A stretch of DNA of 64,000 nucleotides. Source: Clostridium pasteurianum DSM 525 = ATCC 6013. Its GTDB lineage: Bacteria > Bacillota > Clostridia > Clostridiales > Clostridiaceae. The stretch lies in contig NZ_CP009268.1 in NCBI RefSeq assembly GCF_000807255.1, forward strand, positions 960,384 to 1,024,383, written 5' to 3'. Position 1 is the first letter of the stretch; the number at the start of each line of letters is the position of its first letter. Below, one piece after another: positions 8,722-17,229 of the stretch. The notes beneath the pieces are model-generated. The model did no database searches. It was not told where the DNA came from and saw only the letters and a program-made list of their open reading frames with translations. The position numbers and the translations under genes are program-made.

Positions 8722-9375
8722 TTAAACTAGTGTGGTTTGTAATTTTTGTGGAATAATTAACTCTGCTTCTGTGGATTTTATTACTTCTTCCAATGTAACA
8801 TTTGGAGATATTTCTTTTAATAAAAGACCTTCAGGAGTTACCTCTATAACGGCTTTCTCTGTTATAATTAAATTCACAACACCAGAGGCAGATAGTGGCA
8901 GCGTACAATTCTTCAATATTTTTGGATTTCCCTTCTTATCCGTATGGGTCATTGCAACAATTACTCTTTTAGCTCCTACTAATAAATCCATTCCTCCTCC
9001 CATACCAGGTACAAACTTTCCAGGTATCTTCCAATTGGCTATATTACCATTTTCATCTACTTCTAAGGCTCCAAGAACTGTAGCATCTACATGACCGCCT
9101 CTAATTATTCCAAAGGATACAGCTAAATCAAAGGTAGAGGATCCAGGCAGCATGGTAATAGGTTCACCGCCGGCATTTGCTACATCGGGATCTGAATGGC
9201 CTCTTTCAGGCTTTGGTCCAAATAGAAGTCCGCCGTTTTCCGTCTGTAAGATTACATTTATCCCTTCTGGTATAAAATTAGAAGAAAGAGTAGGAATTCC
9301 AAAACCTAAATTTATAACCATACCATCTTTAAATTCTTTGGCTACTCTTCTTGCGATAATCTCTCTTGCATCCAT
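8722..9375 (-). CDS. ctfB: CoA-transferase subunit B (CtfB/ScoB-like)
   Basis: This is the beta subunit of a heteromeric 3-oxoacid (acetoacetyl/butyrate) CoA-transferase. It has 217 residues from ATG 9375, which lies 7 bases after GGAGG; the GTG at 9384 abuts the ribosome binding site. The catalytic glutamate is about residue 46 in the ENGG motif, and NLGFGIPT and GGGMDLLVGA are family blocks. It follows the A subunit by 15 bases, so the two are co-translated. Such enzymes swap CoA between acetoacetyl-CoA or acyl-CoA and short fatty acids. The exact acyl preference cannot be read from the sequence. Confidence 0.9.
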   Translation of the reverse strand: MDAREIIARRVAKEFKDGMVINLGFGIPTLSSNFIPEGINVILQTENGGLLFGPKPERGHSDPDVANAGGEPITMLPGSSTFDLAVSFGIIRGGHVDATVLGALEVDENGNIANWKIPGKFVPGMGGGMDLLVGAKRVIVAMTHTDKKGNPKILKNCTLPLSASGVVNLIITEKAVIEVTPEGLLLKEISPNVTLEEVIKSTEAELIIPQKLQTTLV

Positions 9376-9390
9376 AAGTATCACCTCCCT

Positions 9391-10104
9391 CTAAAGTTTA
9401 TGGGCATTTATCCATAAATCTTCATAGACCTTCTTTCTGGTAGGTAAATCATTACCTTTAACGATAATGTCCACAAAAATTCCAGGAGTGCCTACATCAT
9501 TAGGGTTAATTTCACCTACTTCAACTATTTCATCAACCTCAGCAATAACTAAATTGGCTGCAGTTGCTATTATTGGATTTGAATTTAATGCAACACCTTT
9601 ATATTGAAGATTTCCAAATTTATCAGCTCTATAAGCTTTCACAATTGCTATATCTGCTTTTAATGGCGGATATAATAAAAATGGTTTCCCATTTACCATT
9701 ATTTTTTCTCTGCCCTGCTCCATTTCTGTGCCAAGACCTGTAGGTGTCAATATTCCTCCAAGGCCTGAGCCTGCTGCTCTTATTCTCTCAATCAAAGTTC
9801 CCATAGGATTAAATTCAACTTCTACTTTGCCTTCATTATATTGTTTTACCAGATTAGGATCTGTGCCTATATGAGCACCGATAAATTTCTTTATTTTATT
9901 TTTTTTAGTAAGTTTACCTATATCAAAAGTCTCATAGGGATTAGAAGCTACTGCACTTATAATAGTAAGATCAGTTATATTACTATCAGCAATTTCATCA
10001 ATTAATCTTATAGGAGCTCCAACTCCAAGGAATCCCCCTATCATAATTGAATTTCCGTTTTCAATATGTTCAAGTGTTTGTCTTATTGATTTAATAACAG
10101 CCAT
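9391..10104 (-). CDS. ctfA: CoA-transferase subunit A (CtfA/ScoA-like)
   Basis: This is the alpha subunit of the same CoA-transferase, about 237 residues. Family signatures are IMIGGFLGVGAP near the N-terminus, the central GSGLGGILTPTGLGT, and GNLQYKG. A GGAGGTG precedes both GTG 10113 and ATG 10104, and ATG 10104 has proper spacing. It is the first gene of a two-gene operon read from the minus strand. A clostridial setting with butyrate/acetone-type chemistry is consistent. Confidence 0.9.
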   Translation of the reverse strand: MAVIKSIRQTLEHIENGNSIMIGGFLGVGAPIRLIDEIADSNITDLTIISAVASNPYETFDIGKLTKKNKIKKFIGAHIGTDPNLVKQYNEGKVEVEFNPMGTLIERIRAAGSGLGGILTPTGLGTEMEQGREKIMVNGKPFLLYPPLKADIAIVKAYRADKFGNLQYKGVALNSNPIIATAANLVIAEVDEIVEVGEINPNDVGTPGIFVDIIVKGNDLPTRKKVYEDLWINAHKL

Positions 10105-10232
10105 TGAATTCACACCTCCAATAAATTACTTATTTTAGGCTTAAGAATTAAAAATAATACCATCAAGCCTAAATTAATTAGTTTAACAGGGAATTTGTTA
10201 TTAAATATTTTGGCTAGAGATTTTTAGAAATT

Positions 10233-10391
10233 GGAATTTCATGTTTGTACAAATTTAGAATTATAGAAAATCATCCTTCATTTTTACAGAGCGTAATGGG
10301 ATTATTAGGTGCTGAGACAAAATAACAGAAAGTTATTGAAAAATTAGATTCAGTTGAAAATGTGGTTTTATCCAGTGTGTTTGCAAAATAG
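10233..10391 (+). pseudogene. Short decayed coding fragment, family unknown
   Basis: One frame reads protein-like sequence (FLQSVMGLLGAETK, an in-frame TAA at 10323-10325, then QKVIEKLDSVENVVLSSVFA). It has no start and sits in a 450-base gap upstream of ctfA. The rest of the gap (10105-10557) is AT-rich with no other recognised feature. No family is assigned. Confidence 0.3.
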
Positions 10392-10557
10392 TAGATTAAT
10401 TGTAAAATTATGAGTTATAAATCTATTGACTATGAGTGTAGTATAACATAAAAATATAGTTATGTAAACGTTTGTGAGTAAAAAGTTGAGATGAAATTTT
10501 TAAAAATTCAAGGCCAATAACATCCTTGCTTGTGCCAAGTTTACATTGGCAAATTTC

Positions 10558-10944
10558 TTATTCAAAAATTTTTCTTATTGCTTTTCTTCCATTAGTTATG
10601 GCGGAGCCTGTAAATGGAATGCTACCATTATGTACAGCATAAGTTTTAGATTTAGTTATACTTTTATTCACTTCGGCAGCAGATAATATAACTATATCTT
10701 CTATTTTCCAAAATTTCTCTTCTATCAAAACATTAGTACATGGTTCATCTAAACTCTTATAAAGCCTATTACTAAATCTTTCTGCTTGTATTTTAGCCAT
10801 ACTTTCTGCTCCACTAGCAGACCAACTCATTTTTCTGCCTTTCATTCGTTGAGCCAGTACATCACATATATTATGTTCTATAGTACCTAAGTGCCTATAC
10901 ACAAGCCCTCCGGGTGCTTCTGGAATGTTTATATTTTTTCTCAA
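10558..10944 (-). pseudogene. ISLre2-type transposase, C-terminal remnant
   Basis: These 128 residues resemble the end of ISLre2 (UPF0236) transposases, for example EHNICDVLAQRMKGRKMSWS, followed by ASGAESMAKI. The full proteins are about 450 residues, so the N-terminal two thirds are missing and the copy is dead. No inverted terminal repeats were identified around it. Confidence 0.7.
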
Positions 10945-11043
10945 GTCCCTTGAAAGTTATTCTCCTATCATTTAAACTTATATGATACATAATTTATCCA
11001 ACTTAGTGTTTTTCTAGTCAATTAACATTATAATGTATAATTT

Positions 11044-11200
11044 ATGTATCGGGGATGCTTTCGTATCTCCTTTTATATTTATTGCAGTATTTGATAACTC
11101 TTTTGCCTATAAAAATTATACACTAAGAAAATCCTTTTTGTTTTTATTACAACATAGGAGTATGATTTTTAGAGATGTTTTTTATAATTTAGAATGAAAT
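11044..11200 (-). ncRNA. Relic of an antisense-RNA unit like the one at 16.7 kb
   Basis: The stretch 11148-11196 matches 16774-16825 (shared ACATAGG, then TATGATTTTT, then TTTTTTATAATTT). A GATGCTTTCG hairpin (11052-11071) resembles the hairpin at 16690-16726. On the minus strand the promoter -10 is changed to TTGTAATAA. No small toxin frame survives beside it, so it is read as a decayed paralogue. Confidence 0.35.
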
Positions 11201-12378
11201 TTTCTTGATATTAAAAATAATATAACTGATATAATTATTAATATCAGATAAGTAAAGGATAGAGGAATTTGAGAAGATATCTTTAAACTGGTACCAAAAC
11301 TGGTTACTAAAAAGACAATAATTCCAGTTAAAGTTCCAAAAACTGAACTGGCAGTTCCTGCAATCTTCGGAAACAACTGCATTGTCTCAGCAAGGGCATT
11401 TGGAACAATAAAGCCTATGAAAAAGAAAATTAGAAATACGGGAATTAAAACAACGAATAAATTCATAACTGAAATAAAACCTAATATTATCATTAATATA
11501 CTTCCAATAAAAGAGCTGATTAAGCCAAAAAGTAAAAGAGATGTGCTATTAAAGTAATTAATGGCAAAGCGATTTAATACGGCCCCAAAAAAATAGGCAA
11601 ATCCTAATATTAATGCAATATTTCCATATTGAACTACAGAAAAATTTAATACTGTTTCAATTAGATAAGGGCCCACTACATTAAACAAAACTATAATTCC
11701 ATAACCAAGAGCTGATACTGTTGTAATAAGCATAAATAAGGAATGAGAAATAATATGTTTCAGACCGTTATAACTTTCTGGAAAACTGAAAACCAATAAG
11801 TTTAAATTGGTTTCCTGAAAATTAATAAAAGCATAAACAAAAATAAAAAATCCATACAGAGTAAAAAGATAAAAATTAGCCTGCCATCCAAAGTAATGCT
11901 CTAAATTCCCACCAATAAAAGGAGCTAATATAGGTCCTAAAGACCAGCTGAGTGTAAAATAATTTGTAGCCTTTGCCAGTTCTATTCCAGAAAAAACATC
12001 TACTAAAATAGCTCTGGTAACCACAGCTAATCCAGCAACACATATTCCCTGTAATAGGCGAAGTACTTCCAGTGTAAATATATTAGGTGAAAAAATTGAA
12101 GAAAAACTTATCAACATAAAGGATAATGCACTTATAAGTAAGATTTTCCTACGGCCAAAGCTATCCGATAATATTCCAAGAATCACCTGGCCAATTCCGT
12201 AGCCTAGTAAATACAAGCTGACAGTAAATTGGACCAAGTTAGTTCTGGTATGAAAATAATTGGTGATAATAGGTAAGGAAGGTACATATAAATCTACTCC
12301 AAGGCCTATGAGAAATGGAACTATAAATGCTAAAAAATATATGTTTCGTTTTTGTGATATTGAATATGAAATATTCAC
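11182..12378 (-). CDS. MFS drug-resistance transporter (Bcr/CflA type)
   Basis: This is a 12-helix major facilitator of about 398 residues. Motif A appears as GILSDSFGRRK in the loop between helices 2 and 3, and LGYGIGQ lies in helix 2, typical of the DHA1 Bcr/CflA group that pumps out drugs by proton antiport. The frame extends to 12456, but GTG 12378 (VNISYSISQKR) starts the usual short N-terminus. It is divergent from an HxlR regulator with about 110 bases between starts, so it is probably the regulator's target. Confidence 0.87.
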   Translation of the reverse strand: MNISYSISQKRNIYFLAFIVPFLIGLGVDLYVPSLPIITNYFHTRTNLVQFTVSLYLLGYGIGQVILGILSDSFGRRKILLISALSFMLISFSSIFSPNIFTLEVLRLLQGICVAGLAVVTRAILVDVFSGIELAKATNYFTLSWSLGPILAPFIGGNLEHYFGWQANFYLFTLYGFFIFVYAFINFQETNLNLLVFSFPESYNGLKHIISHSLFMLITTVSALGYGIIVLFNVVGPYLIETVLNFSVVQYGNIALILGFAYFFGAVLNRFAINYFNSTSLLLFGLISSFIGSILMIILGFISVMNLFVVLIPVFLIFFFIGFIVPNALAETMQLFPKIAGTASSVFGTLTGIIVFLVTSFGTSLKISSQIPLSFTYLILIIISVILFLISRKFHSKL

Positions 12379-12490
12379 TAAAATACATCTTCTTTCTATA
12401 GTTTGATTATTTACTCTAAATTGTATATAATTATTATAATAAAAGTAAGTATGCACTTTATAGTAAGATACTATATAAAAGGAGAGTATT

Positions 12491-12838
12491 ATGAAAAAAT
12501 GGTCATCGGATGAAGGAAAATGTCCAATATCTTATACATTGTCAGTAGTGGGAGGCAGATGGAAATGGCTTATATTATATAAACTATTTCAAAATAAAAT
12601 ACTGCGATATGGTGAAATAAAAAGGCATATACCTTCAATTACCCACAAAATGCTTAGTCAGCAGCTAAAGGAATTGGAAGCTGAAAAATTAGTTTATAGA
12701 AAAGAATATCATCAAATACCACCTAAAGTAGAATATTCTTTAACAGAAAAAGGTGAAACTTTAATTCCCATATTGTCACTTATGTCGGAATGGGGTGAAA
12801 AAAATAGAATTGATGTAGTTACAAATATTCACAATTAG
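12491..12838 (+). CDS. HxlR-family transcriptional regulator
   Basis: This is a 115-residue winged helix-turn-helix regulator. The N-terminal CPISYTLSVVGGRWKWLIL is the standard HxlR opening. Its cysteine (Cys11) is the one that in some relatives senses redox or electrophiles. The YRKEYHQIPPKVEYSLTEKG wing is canonical. A GGAGAG precedes the ATG. It is divergent from an MFS pump. The gap holds TAAGTATGCACTTTATAGTAA, rich in GTA/TAC half-sites, a plausible operator. Confidence 0.9.
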   Translation: MKKWSSDEGKCPISYTLSVVGGRWKWLILYKLFQNKILRYGEIKRHIPSITHKMLSQQLKELEAEKLVYRKEYHQIPPKVEYSLTEKGETLIPILSLMSEWGEKNRIDVVTNIHN

Positions 12839-12871
12839 CAAGATTATTAATTAATACGATGTAAAAGTATA

Positions 12872-13468
12872 CTATATTTCTAAACTGCTTCTTATAATTC
12901 TTTCAGTAAGTTTTAAATAGTTCCCTCTGTACTCAATACTTTTTTTAGAAATAAGTATAGCCATTCCGTGGACTAAACTCCACATACTTAAAATTTTATC
13001 TATGTATAAATCTTTATCTAAGTTTATTATTTCAAAATATTTTTTTGAGCTGTGAATAAAAACTGAAAAGGCGCTATTTTCTTTGCACTCATAAAATATA
13101 TTATCTTTAATTTTTATAGAGTAGGGATTATCCGACAAAAACATAAATTTTAAATACTCAGGATTTTCCACCATAAATCTTACATAGGCCTTTCCTATCT
13201 CAATAATCTGTAGTTTGGGGGCATTTTTGTACAAGGAGGCAACTTCTGATAGTGCTGAATAGAACTTTTTTGAAACTTCTTCATTTATTGCATTTACAAG
13301 TTCATCTTTATCCCTAAAATGTTTATAGGGGGCAGTGTGACTTACTCCACACATACTTGCAACTTTTCTTAGAGAAAAGCCTTCAAGTCCTTTTTGGTTT
13401 AAAAGTAATAATCCATTTTCTATAAGCTGTTGTTTTAAATCACCATGATGATATGATTTTTTGTCCAT
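12872..13468 (-). CDS. TetR-family transcriptional regulator
   Basis: This is a TetR/AcrR repressor of about 198 residues from ATG 13468, which follows AGGAGG. The longer frame to 13504 lacks such a site. The N-terminal helix-turn-helix reads FSLRKVASMCGVSHTAPYKH and the rest is a ligand-binding helical domain. It is divergent from two flavodoxin-fold reductase genes. The gap contains a near-repeat of GTTGACAGCGTAAACTTTG and AGTTTGCAGTGTCAAC, an inverted pair at about 13619-13675 that looks like its operator. Confidence 0.88.
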   Translation of the reverse strand: MDKKSYHHGDLKQQLIENGLLLLNQKGLEGFSLRKVASMCGVSHTAPYKHFRDKDELVNAINEEVSKKFYSALSEVASLYKNAPKLQIIEIGKAYVRFMVENPEYLKFMFLSDNPYSIKIKDNIFYECKENSAFSVFIHSSKKYFEIINLDKDLYIDKILSMWSLVHGMAILISKKSIEYRGNYLKLTERIIRSSLEI

Positions 13469-13618
13469 AGTATGTCCTCCTAGAGTATAATAATGTGTAG
13501 TCAAATTTTATTTTATCAATAATGTTTAATTGTTTAGAATTTTCATATTTATTTAGTTTTAGATAAATTATTTAAAACTATAGCTTTTACTATATCATAA
13601 GAAATTATATCACTAAAT

Positions 13619-13675
13619 GTTGACAGCGTAAACTTTGTATTTTATAATTTATCTAAAGTTTGCAGTGTCAACATA
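13619..13675. promoter_or_regulatory. Candidate TetR-type operator (inverted repeat)
   Basis: The left arm TGTTGACAGCGTAAACTTT and the right arm AAGTTTGCAGTGTCAACA are inverted with one or two mismatches around an AT-rich centre. They lie directly ahead of the reductase pair and opposite the TetR gene. The arm spacing is long for a single operator, so it may be two sites or a hairpin. Confidence 0.5.
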
Positions 13676-13693
13676 ATTATAGTGGAGGTTTTT

Positions 13694-14275
13694 ATGAAAA
13701 TTCTATTGATAAGTGATGAATACAATGATATTCCATTGAGAGATATTTTAAATAAAAAATTATTTGAAGCTTTCAGTAGTAAACAAAATGATTTTAAATC
13801 ATACCTTGTGAAAGAAGAGGACTTAAAACCCTGTATTGGCTGTTTTAGCTGTTGGTTAAAGACTCCAGGTTTATGTGTAATAAAGGATCTTGGAAGAGAT
13901 ATCAGTAGAGATATTTTAAACTGTGATTTACTTATAATTGTTTCAAAAATAGCTTTTGGTTGTTATAGTCCCGCTATAAAAAGAATCCTAGATAGGCATA
14001 TACCCTCAATACTTCCATTTTTAAAAATTGTTAATGGAGAAATGCATCATTCTTCCCGCTATAATAAATATCCTGAAATTGTAGTTTTAGGATATGGTGA
14101 AGATGTAACTATAGAGGAAGAAAAAACTTTAAATCAACTAGCTGATGCAAATGCTGTGAATCTGCAGAAAAAGAAAGCAAAAACATATATTTGCAGAAGT
14201 GAAAAAGAGATAGATTCGATTATGAAGGTTGTATTTGTACACATAGAAAATATGGGAGGGAAGTTTAATGGGTAA
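13694..14275 (+). CDS. Flavodoxin-fold NAD(P)H oxidoreductase
   Basis: This is a flavodoxin-like FMN reductase of about 193 residues. The N-terminal beta strand (MKILLISDEYNDI) and the cysteine-rich CIGCFSCWLKTPGLC segment are those of the iron-sulfur-flavoprotein/NADPH-dependent FMN reductase group. The GTG at 13682 lies before the GGAGG, so ATG 13694 is chosen. It overlaps the next flavodoxin-like gene by 8 bases, so the two are translationally coupled and may form a heteromer. Control by the divergent TetR regulator is likely. The substrate is unknown. Confidence 0.8.
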   Translation: MKILLISDEYNDIPLRDILNKKLFEAFSSKQNDFKSYLVKEEDLKPCIGCFSCWLKTPGLCVIKDLGRDISRDILNCDLLIIVSKIAFGCYSPAIKRILDRHIPSILPFLKIVNGEMHHSSRYNKYPEIVVLGYGEDVTIEEEKTLNQLADANAVNLQKKKAKTYICRSEKEIDSIMKVVFVHIENMGGKFNG

Positions 14276-14939
14276 GGTTTATATAATAAACGGTAGTCCT
14301 AAAATTAAGAAAGATAACAATTCTCAATATTTTATAGATGAATTTTTAAAGTTATTAGAGGACACTAATTTACAAATAGAACAGACTATTATCAGTAGAG
14401 GTTACTATGAAGATATATATCCAAAACTTATGGAAAGCGATATTATAATCTTTACAGCTCCACTATATGTAGATTCCATACCATCCCATTTACTAAGCTT
14501 TATGATAGGATTAGAAAGATATATAAAACAATCAAGAGCTTCAGAAGATATTTCTACTAAAGTATATGCTATATTTAATTGTGGTTTTTTCGAAGGATAT
14601 CAAAATAGAATAGCCCTGGACATAATGAGAAATTTTTGCCATAAAGTTGGTTTTACTTGGAGATTTGGAATAGGAATAGGGGCAGGAGAATTTATGGGAC
14701 CATCTAAAAATATACCTTTAAAGAGTAAAGGAAAGGAAGATACTTTTAATGCACTATTGGAACTTAAAAAAGATATAGTAAATAATAGTCTGGATATTAA
14801 AAACAATATATATACTTCTCCTAAAATGCCAAGATTTATATTTCAGTTAGCTGGTAATATAGGATGGATTAAGCAGGCAAAGAGTAATAGAGTGAGCATA
14901 AGGGGAATTTATGCTAAACCATATGTTAAAAAGTTGTAA
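14268..14939 (+). CDS. Flavodoxin-fold NAD(P)H oxidoreductase, second subunit
   Basis: This 223-residue protein has a flavodoxin fold. The opening MGKVYIINGSPKIKKDNNSQ fits the FMN-phosphate loop, and FTAPLYVDSIPSHLLSFM is the typical middle block. It overlaps its partner upstream and ends at the edge of a hairpin that is a relic of the dispersed repeat. It is probably an electron-transfer or nitro/quinone-type reductase, specificity unknown. Confidence 0.78.
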   Translation: MGKVYIINGSPKIKKDNNSQYFIDEFLKLLEDTNLQIEQTIISRGYYEDIYPKLMESDIIIFTAPLYVDSIPSHLLSFMIGLERYIKQSRASEDISTKVYAIFNCGFFEGYQNRIALDIMRNFCHKVGFTWRFGIGIGAGEFMGPSKNIPLKSKGKEDTFNALLELKKDIVNNSLDIKNNIYTSPKMPRFIFQLAGNIGWIKQAKSNRVSIRGIYAKPYVKKL

Positions 14940-14984
14940 AATTCAGATGGAGTAAAAGAATCTCCATCTGAATTAAGAACTTGC
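14932..14984 (+). repeat. Right-end relic of the PATE-like dispersed element
   Basis: Only the second hairpin of the element survives: AAATTCAGATGGAG pairs with CTCCATCTGAATT and is followed by AAGAACTTGCTT. It overlaps the stop codon of the reductase gene and probably works as its terminator. The first hairpin is absent. Confidence 0.75.
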
Positions 14985-15009
14985 TTAAATATGCTATAAT
15001 GTATTCAGA

Positions 15010-16410
15010 GTGCGAGCTGTGAAACAGCACGCAAATGTGTGTTGTTTCCTCTTGATAACGGAATTAAATCTGTTTTCATTAGTAAGCTATTAACATATAG
15101 TAGGGCAATCCTACCAGGTAGAACTTAACCAGTAGCCTGTACCTAGTTCCTTGGAGCCGAAATGGTAACATTAGGTTTAAGTGTAGGGCGGGGAGCAAAC
15201 GAGCCGAAACGAAAGTGAAGCTATTGAGCCACGAAATTATTATTTAAATGAAGAGGTCGATACTGTTCTAGTGGTAGCAGACAATATTTTATGAATCGTT
15301 ATGGTGAGATTTGTAAAACTCTTCCGAGGTCTGAGGGCTTGGCGAGTTTGATGATAAGTATGTTAATAGAACAGCTGAGATCCTATAATGTCTGAAAAAA
15401 AAAATCAGTATGCAAAATCAAGCGAGGGAACTAGTAAGATGAGCAAAAGCATTATAGGAAGTCCGACTAATTCATATTACTGTAGAAACCTATGAAAGTA
15501 GGTGGAGGAAAGGGATTAGCACAACATAGCTTCAAGTAAAACGAAATCTTGCAGACAGGAGAGCTGAAGAACATGGTGAATTACATTGTTGAAGCTGACA
15601 TAAAAGGATTCTTCAATAATGTAAACCATGAATGGCTGATAAAGTTCCTGGAGCATCACCGATACTTGCAAATATATATTTACACTATGTATTAGATAAT
15701 TGGTTTGACGTTAAGGTCAAACGAAAGTGTAATGGTGAAGCATATTTAATTCGATACTGTGACGATTTTGTATGTTGCTTTCAGAACAAATGGGAAGCAG
15801 AAGAATTCTATCAAAGACTAATAGAAAGATTTGAGAAATTTGGATTGGAATTGGCTTTGGAGAAAACAAAGATATTGGAATTCGGGAGGTTTTCCAGGCG
15901 AAATAGAGCAAATCGAGGGTTAGGTAAACCCAAAACTTTTGATTTTCTAGGATTTACATTCTATTGTAGTGAAAATGATAAGAAAGAATTCTTTCGTTGC
16001 AAGGTTAAGACTAGTAAGAAGAAATTGCGAAGTAAAATCAAGACAATGAAGGAATGGATTAAGAATAATCGAATAATGCCTGTAGTAGGTCAATTGATTA
16101 AGAAAATCAATCAAAAACTTAGAGGACACTACCAGTATTATGGGGTTACCGATAATACACGAAGTGTGAAGAGTTATCAGAATGTGGTCAAATGGTTGAT
16201 GTTTAAATGGCTTAATAGAAGAAGTCAAAGAAGAAGTTACACACTTGATGCATTTTACAATGGACTATTGAAAACTTTTCCGTTATTAGAACCAACAACA
16301 AATGTAAGCTTATTCTATAGATGATTAAAATATGATGTGAAGAGCCGTATGCCTTAATAGGGCAAGTACGGTTCCGTCGAGGAACATGGGCGGTAACGCC
16401 CTTGTTTACT
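15010..16410 (+). mobile_element. Group II intron, decayed
   Basis: The 5' end starts GTGCGAGCTGTG, the usual GUGYG form. Structured, non-coding sequence follows, then a maturase fragment, then a clear domain V at 16342-16374 (GAGCCGTATG and AAGTACGGTTC arms) and a domain VI hairpin (GGGCGGTAACGCCC). The 3' end is placed near 16410 but is not exact. The intron lies between a hairpin relic and a small membrane-peptide gene. Its maturase is deleted internally, so it could move only with help from another copy. Confidence 0.85.
15573..16324 (+). pseudogene. Group II intron reverse transcriptase/maturase, internally deleted
   Basis: The frame from ATG 15573 reads VNYIVEADIKGFFNNVNHEW (reverse transcriptase block 3) and then loses frame near 15660. 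The remainder is in another frame: SPILANIYLHYVLDNWF, the catalytic YCDD (YADD in most relatives), and the maturase X domain ending NVSLFYR. Compared with LtrA-type proteins, the N-terminal blocks and about 40 residues between the two pieces are missing. No HNH endonuclease domain is seen. Confidence 0.85.
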
Positions 16411-16434
16411 CAAGAGATAAATGGTATTTAGGTT

Positions 16435-16503
16435 GCCACCTCCCAGATTATTTATCTTTTTACAATGGAAAGCTGTTATGGGACTGACAACAGAGGAGGT
16501 GGC
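16435..16503 (+). promoter_or_regulatory. Hairpin that hides the ribosome binding site of the small peptide gene
   Basis: GCCACCTCC (16435-16443) is a perfect complement of GGAGGTGGC (16495-16503). The second arm contains the ribosome binding site 7 bases ahead of the ATG at 16507. If the stem forms, translation is blocked, as is known for several type I toxin messages. Confidence 0.65.
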
Positions 16504-16506
16504 TGA

Positions 16507-16695
16507 ATGAGTGATAAACTTTCTATAACTGCTATGGTATGCGTTACTTTAGTAGCTCTTGTATTAGGTGTAGTAGGCATATTTGCTATACTTGCTTATT
16601 TAAAAGACAAGGCCTCATTAAAATTAAAGACTAAAGCTAAAACTTTGGTTAATAATGAAGTGGCTATTGATATAGAAGATACTCAAAAAAAGTAA
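16507..16695 (+). CDS. Small membrane peptide, candidate type I toxin
   Basis: The product is 62 residues: a short polar start, one strongly hydrophobic helix at about residues 8-31 (MVCVTLVALVLGVVGIFAIL), then a Lys-rich segment (KDKASLKLKTKAK) and an acidic tail. This is the size and plan of Firmicute type I toxins such as TxpA, without recognisable sequence identity. Its ribosome binding site is buried in a hairpin, and a convergent minus-strand promoter and terminator lie just past its 3' end. It could instead be an ordinary small membrane protein. Confidence 0.65.
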   Translation: MSDKLSITAMVCVTLVALVLGVVGIFAILAYLKDKASLKLKTKAKTLVNNEVAIDIEDTQKK

Positions 16696-16768
16696 AAAGA
16701 TGCTTTCGCACAGCACCTTTTACTTAACCTGATTAATTAAAATCCAATAAGCTCATAACAGCTTTTCT
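16686..16768 (-). ncRNA. Candidate antisense RNA (antitoxin) overlapping the small-peptide 3' end
   Basis: On the minus strand, TTTAAA and an extended TGTTATAAT lie 16 bases apart at 16775-16802. Transcription from about 16768 would run to a perfect-looking intrinsic terminator at 16726-16686 (stem AAGTAAAAGGTGC with GCATCTTTTTACTT, then seven T). The RNA of about 80 bases would pair with the 3' end of the peptide message. This 3' overlap is the layout of ratA-txpA and SR4-bsrG. No transcript data are available here. Confidence 0.5.
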
Positions 16769-16774
16769 ATTTAT

Positions 16775-16802
16775 ATTATAACATAGGATTATGATTTTTA
16801 AA
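16775..16802 (-). promoter_or_regulatory. Antisense promoter
   Basis: On the minus strand the order is TTTAAA, 16 bases, TATAAT, with TG one base before the -10 box. The same block recurs in decayed form at 11148-11196. Confidence 0.55.
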
Positions 16803-16826
16803 CATATTTTTTATAATTTTAGATAA

Positions 16827-17229
16827 AAGTATTAATTAGTTTTGAGTTTAAATGATTATAGATTCAATAAAAATAAGGCTTTCTGAGATTAGTATAGAGG
16901 GGCTTTTTTATTATTTGAATTTTGTAATTCAGGATAGATTTTGATTAGATCATACGGTGTATATGGGCTATATTTTATGTATAATAATGGATTGTATAGA
17001 ATATTATGATATACTTTATATATGAATTAAGTAGAAATCATAAGATATTAATAATTTTATTATTAAGTAAATTATATAATAAGTGTTTGCAGGAGTGATT
17101 AACTTGAACAATATTAGAAGTATAGAAAGAACTTTAGATAATTATAGTAACCATAATAATAAATTTTTTTGGATTAATATATAAATTGTAGTTAGGCGAT
17201 TTTATAATTTAATACAAAGGAGAGTTGAG
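16827..17229. other. Gene-poor stretch
   Basis: This stretch holds a weak terminator-like hairpin at about 16871-16910 (AAGGCTTTCT with AGAGGGGCTT, then six T). From a TTG near 17104, preceded by GCAGGAG, there is a 26-codon frame (NNIRSIERTLDNYSNHNNKF) that looks like a gene start with its remainder lost. Nothing else was recognised. Confidence 0.35.

Noticed and set aside
8732-9394. Long plus-strand frames across the CoA-transferase genes
   Set aside because: They lie antisense to a well-recognised enzyme gene and lack ribosome binding sites.
15000-15010. Insertion of the group II intron directly after a terminator, as in class C introns
   Set aside because: A hairpin relic does end about 25 bases upstream, but there is no T-run at the junction and no firm class C domain V was recognised, so the class was left open.
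16721-16745. TTAACCTGATTAATTAA resembles the left end of the PATE-like element
   Set aside because: Only about 12 bases match and neither hairpin nor right end follows, so chance similarity in AT-rich DNA is as likely.
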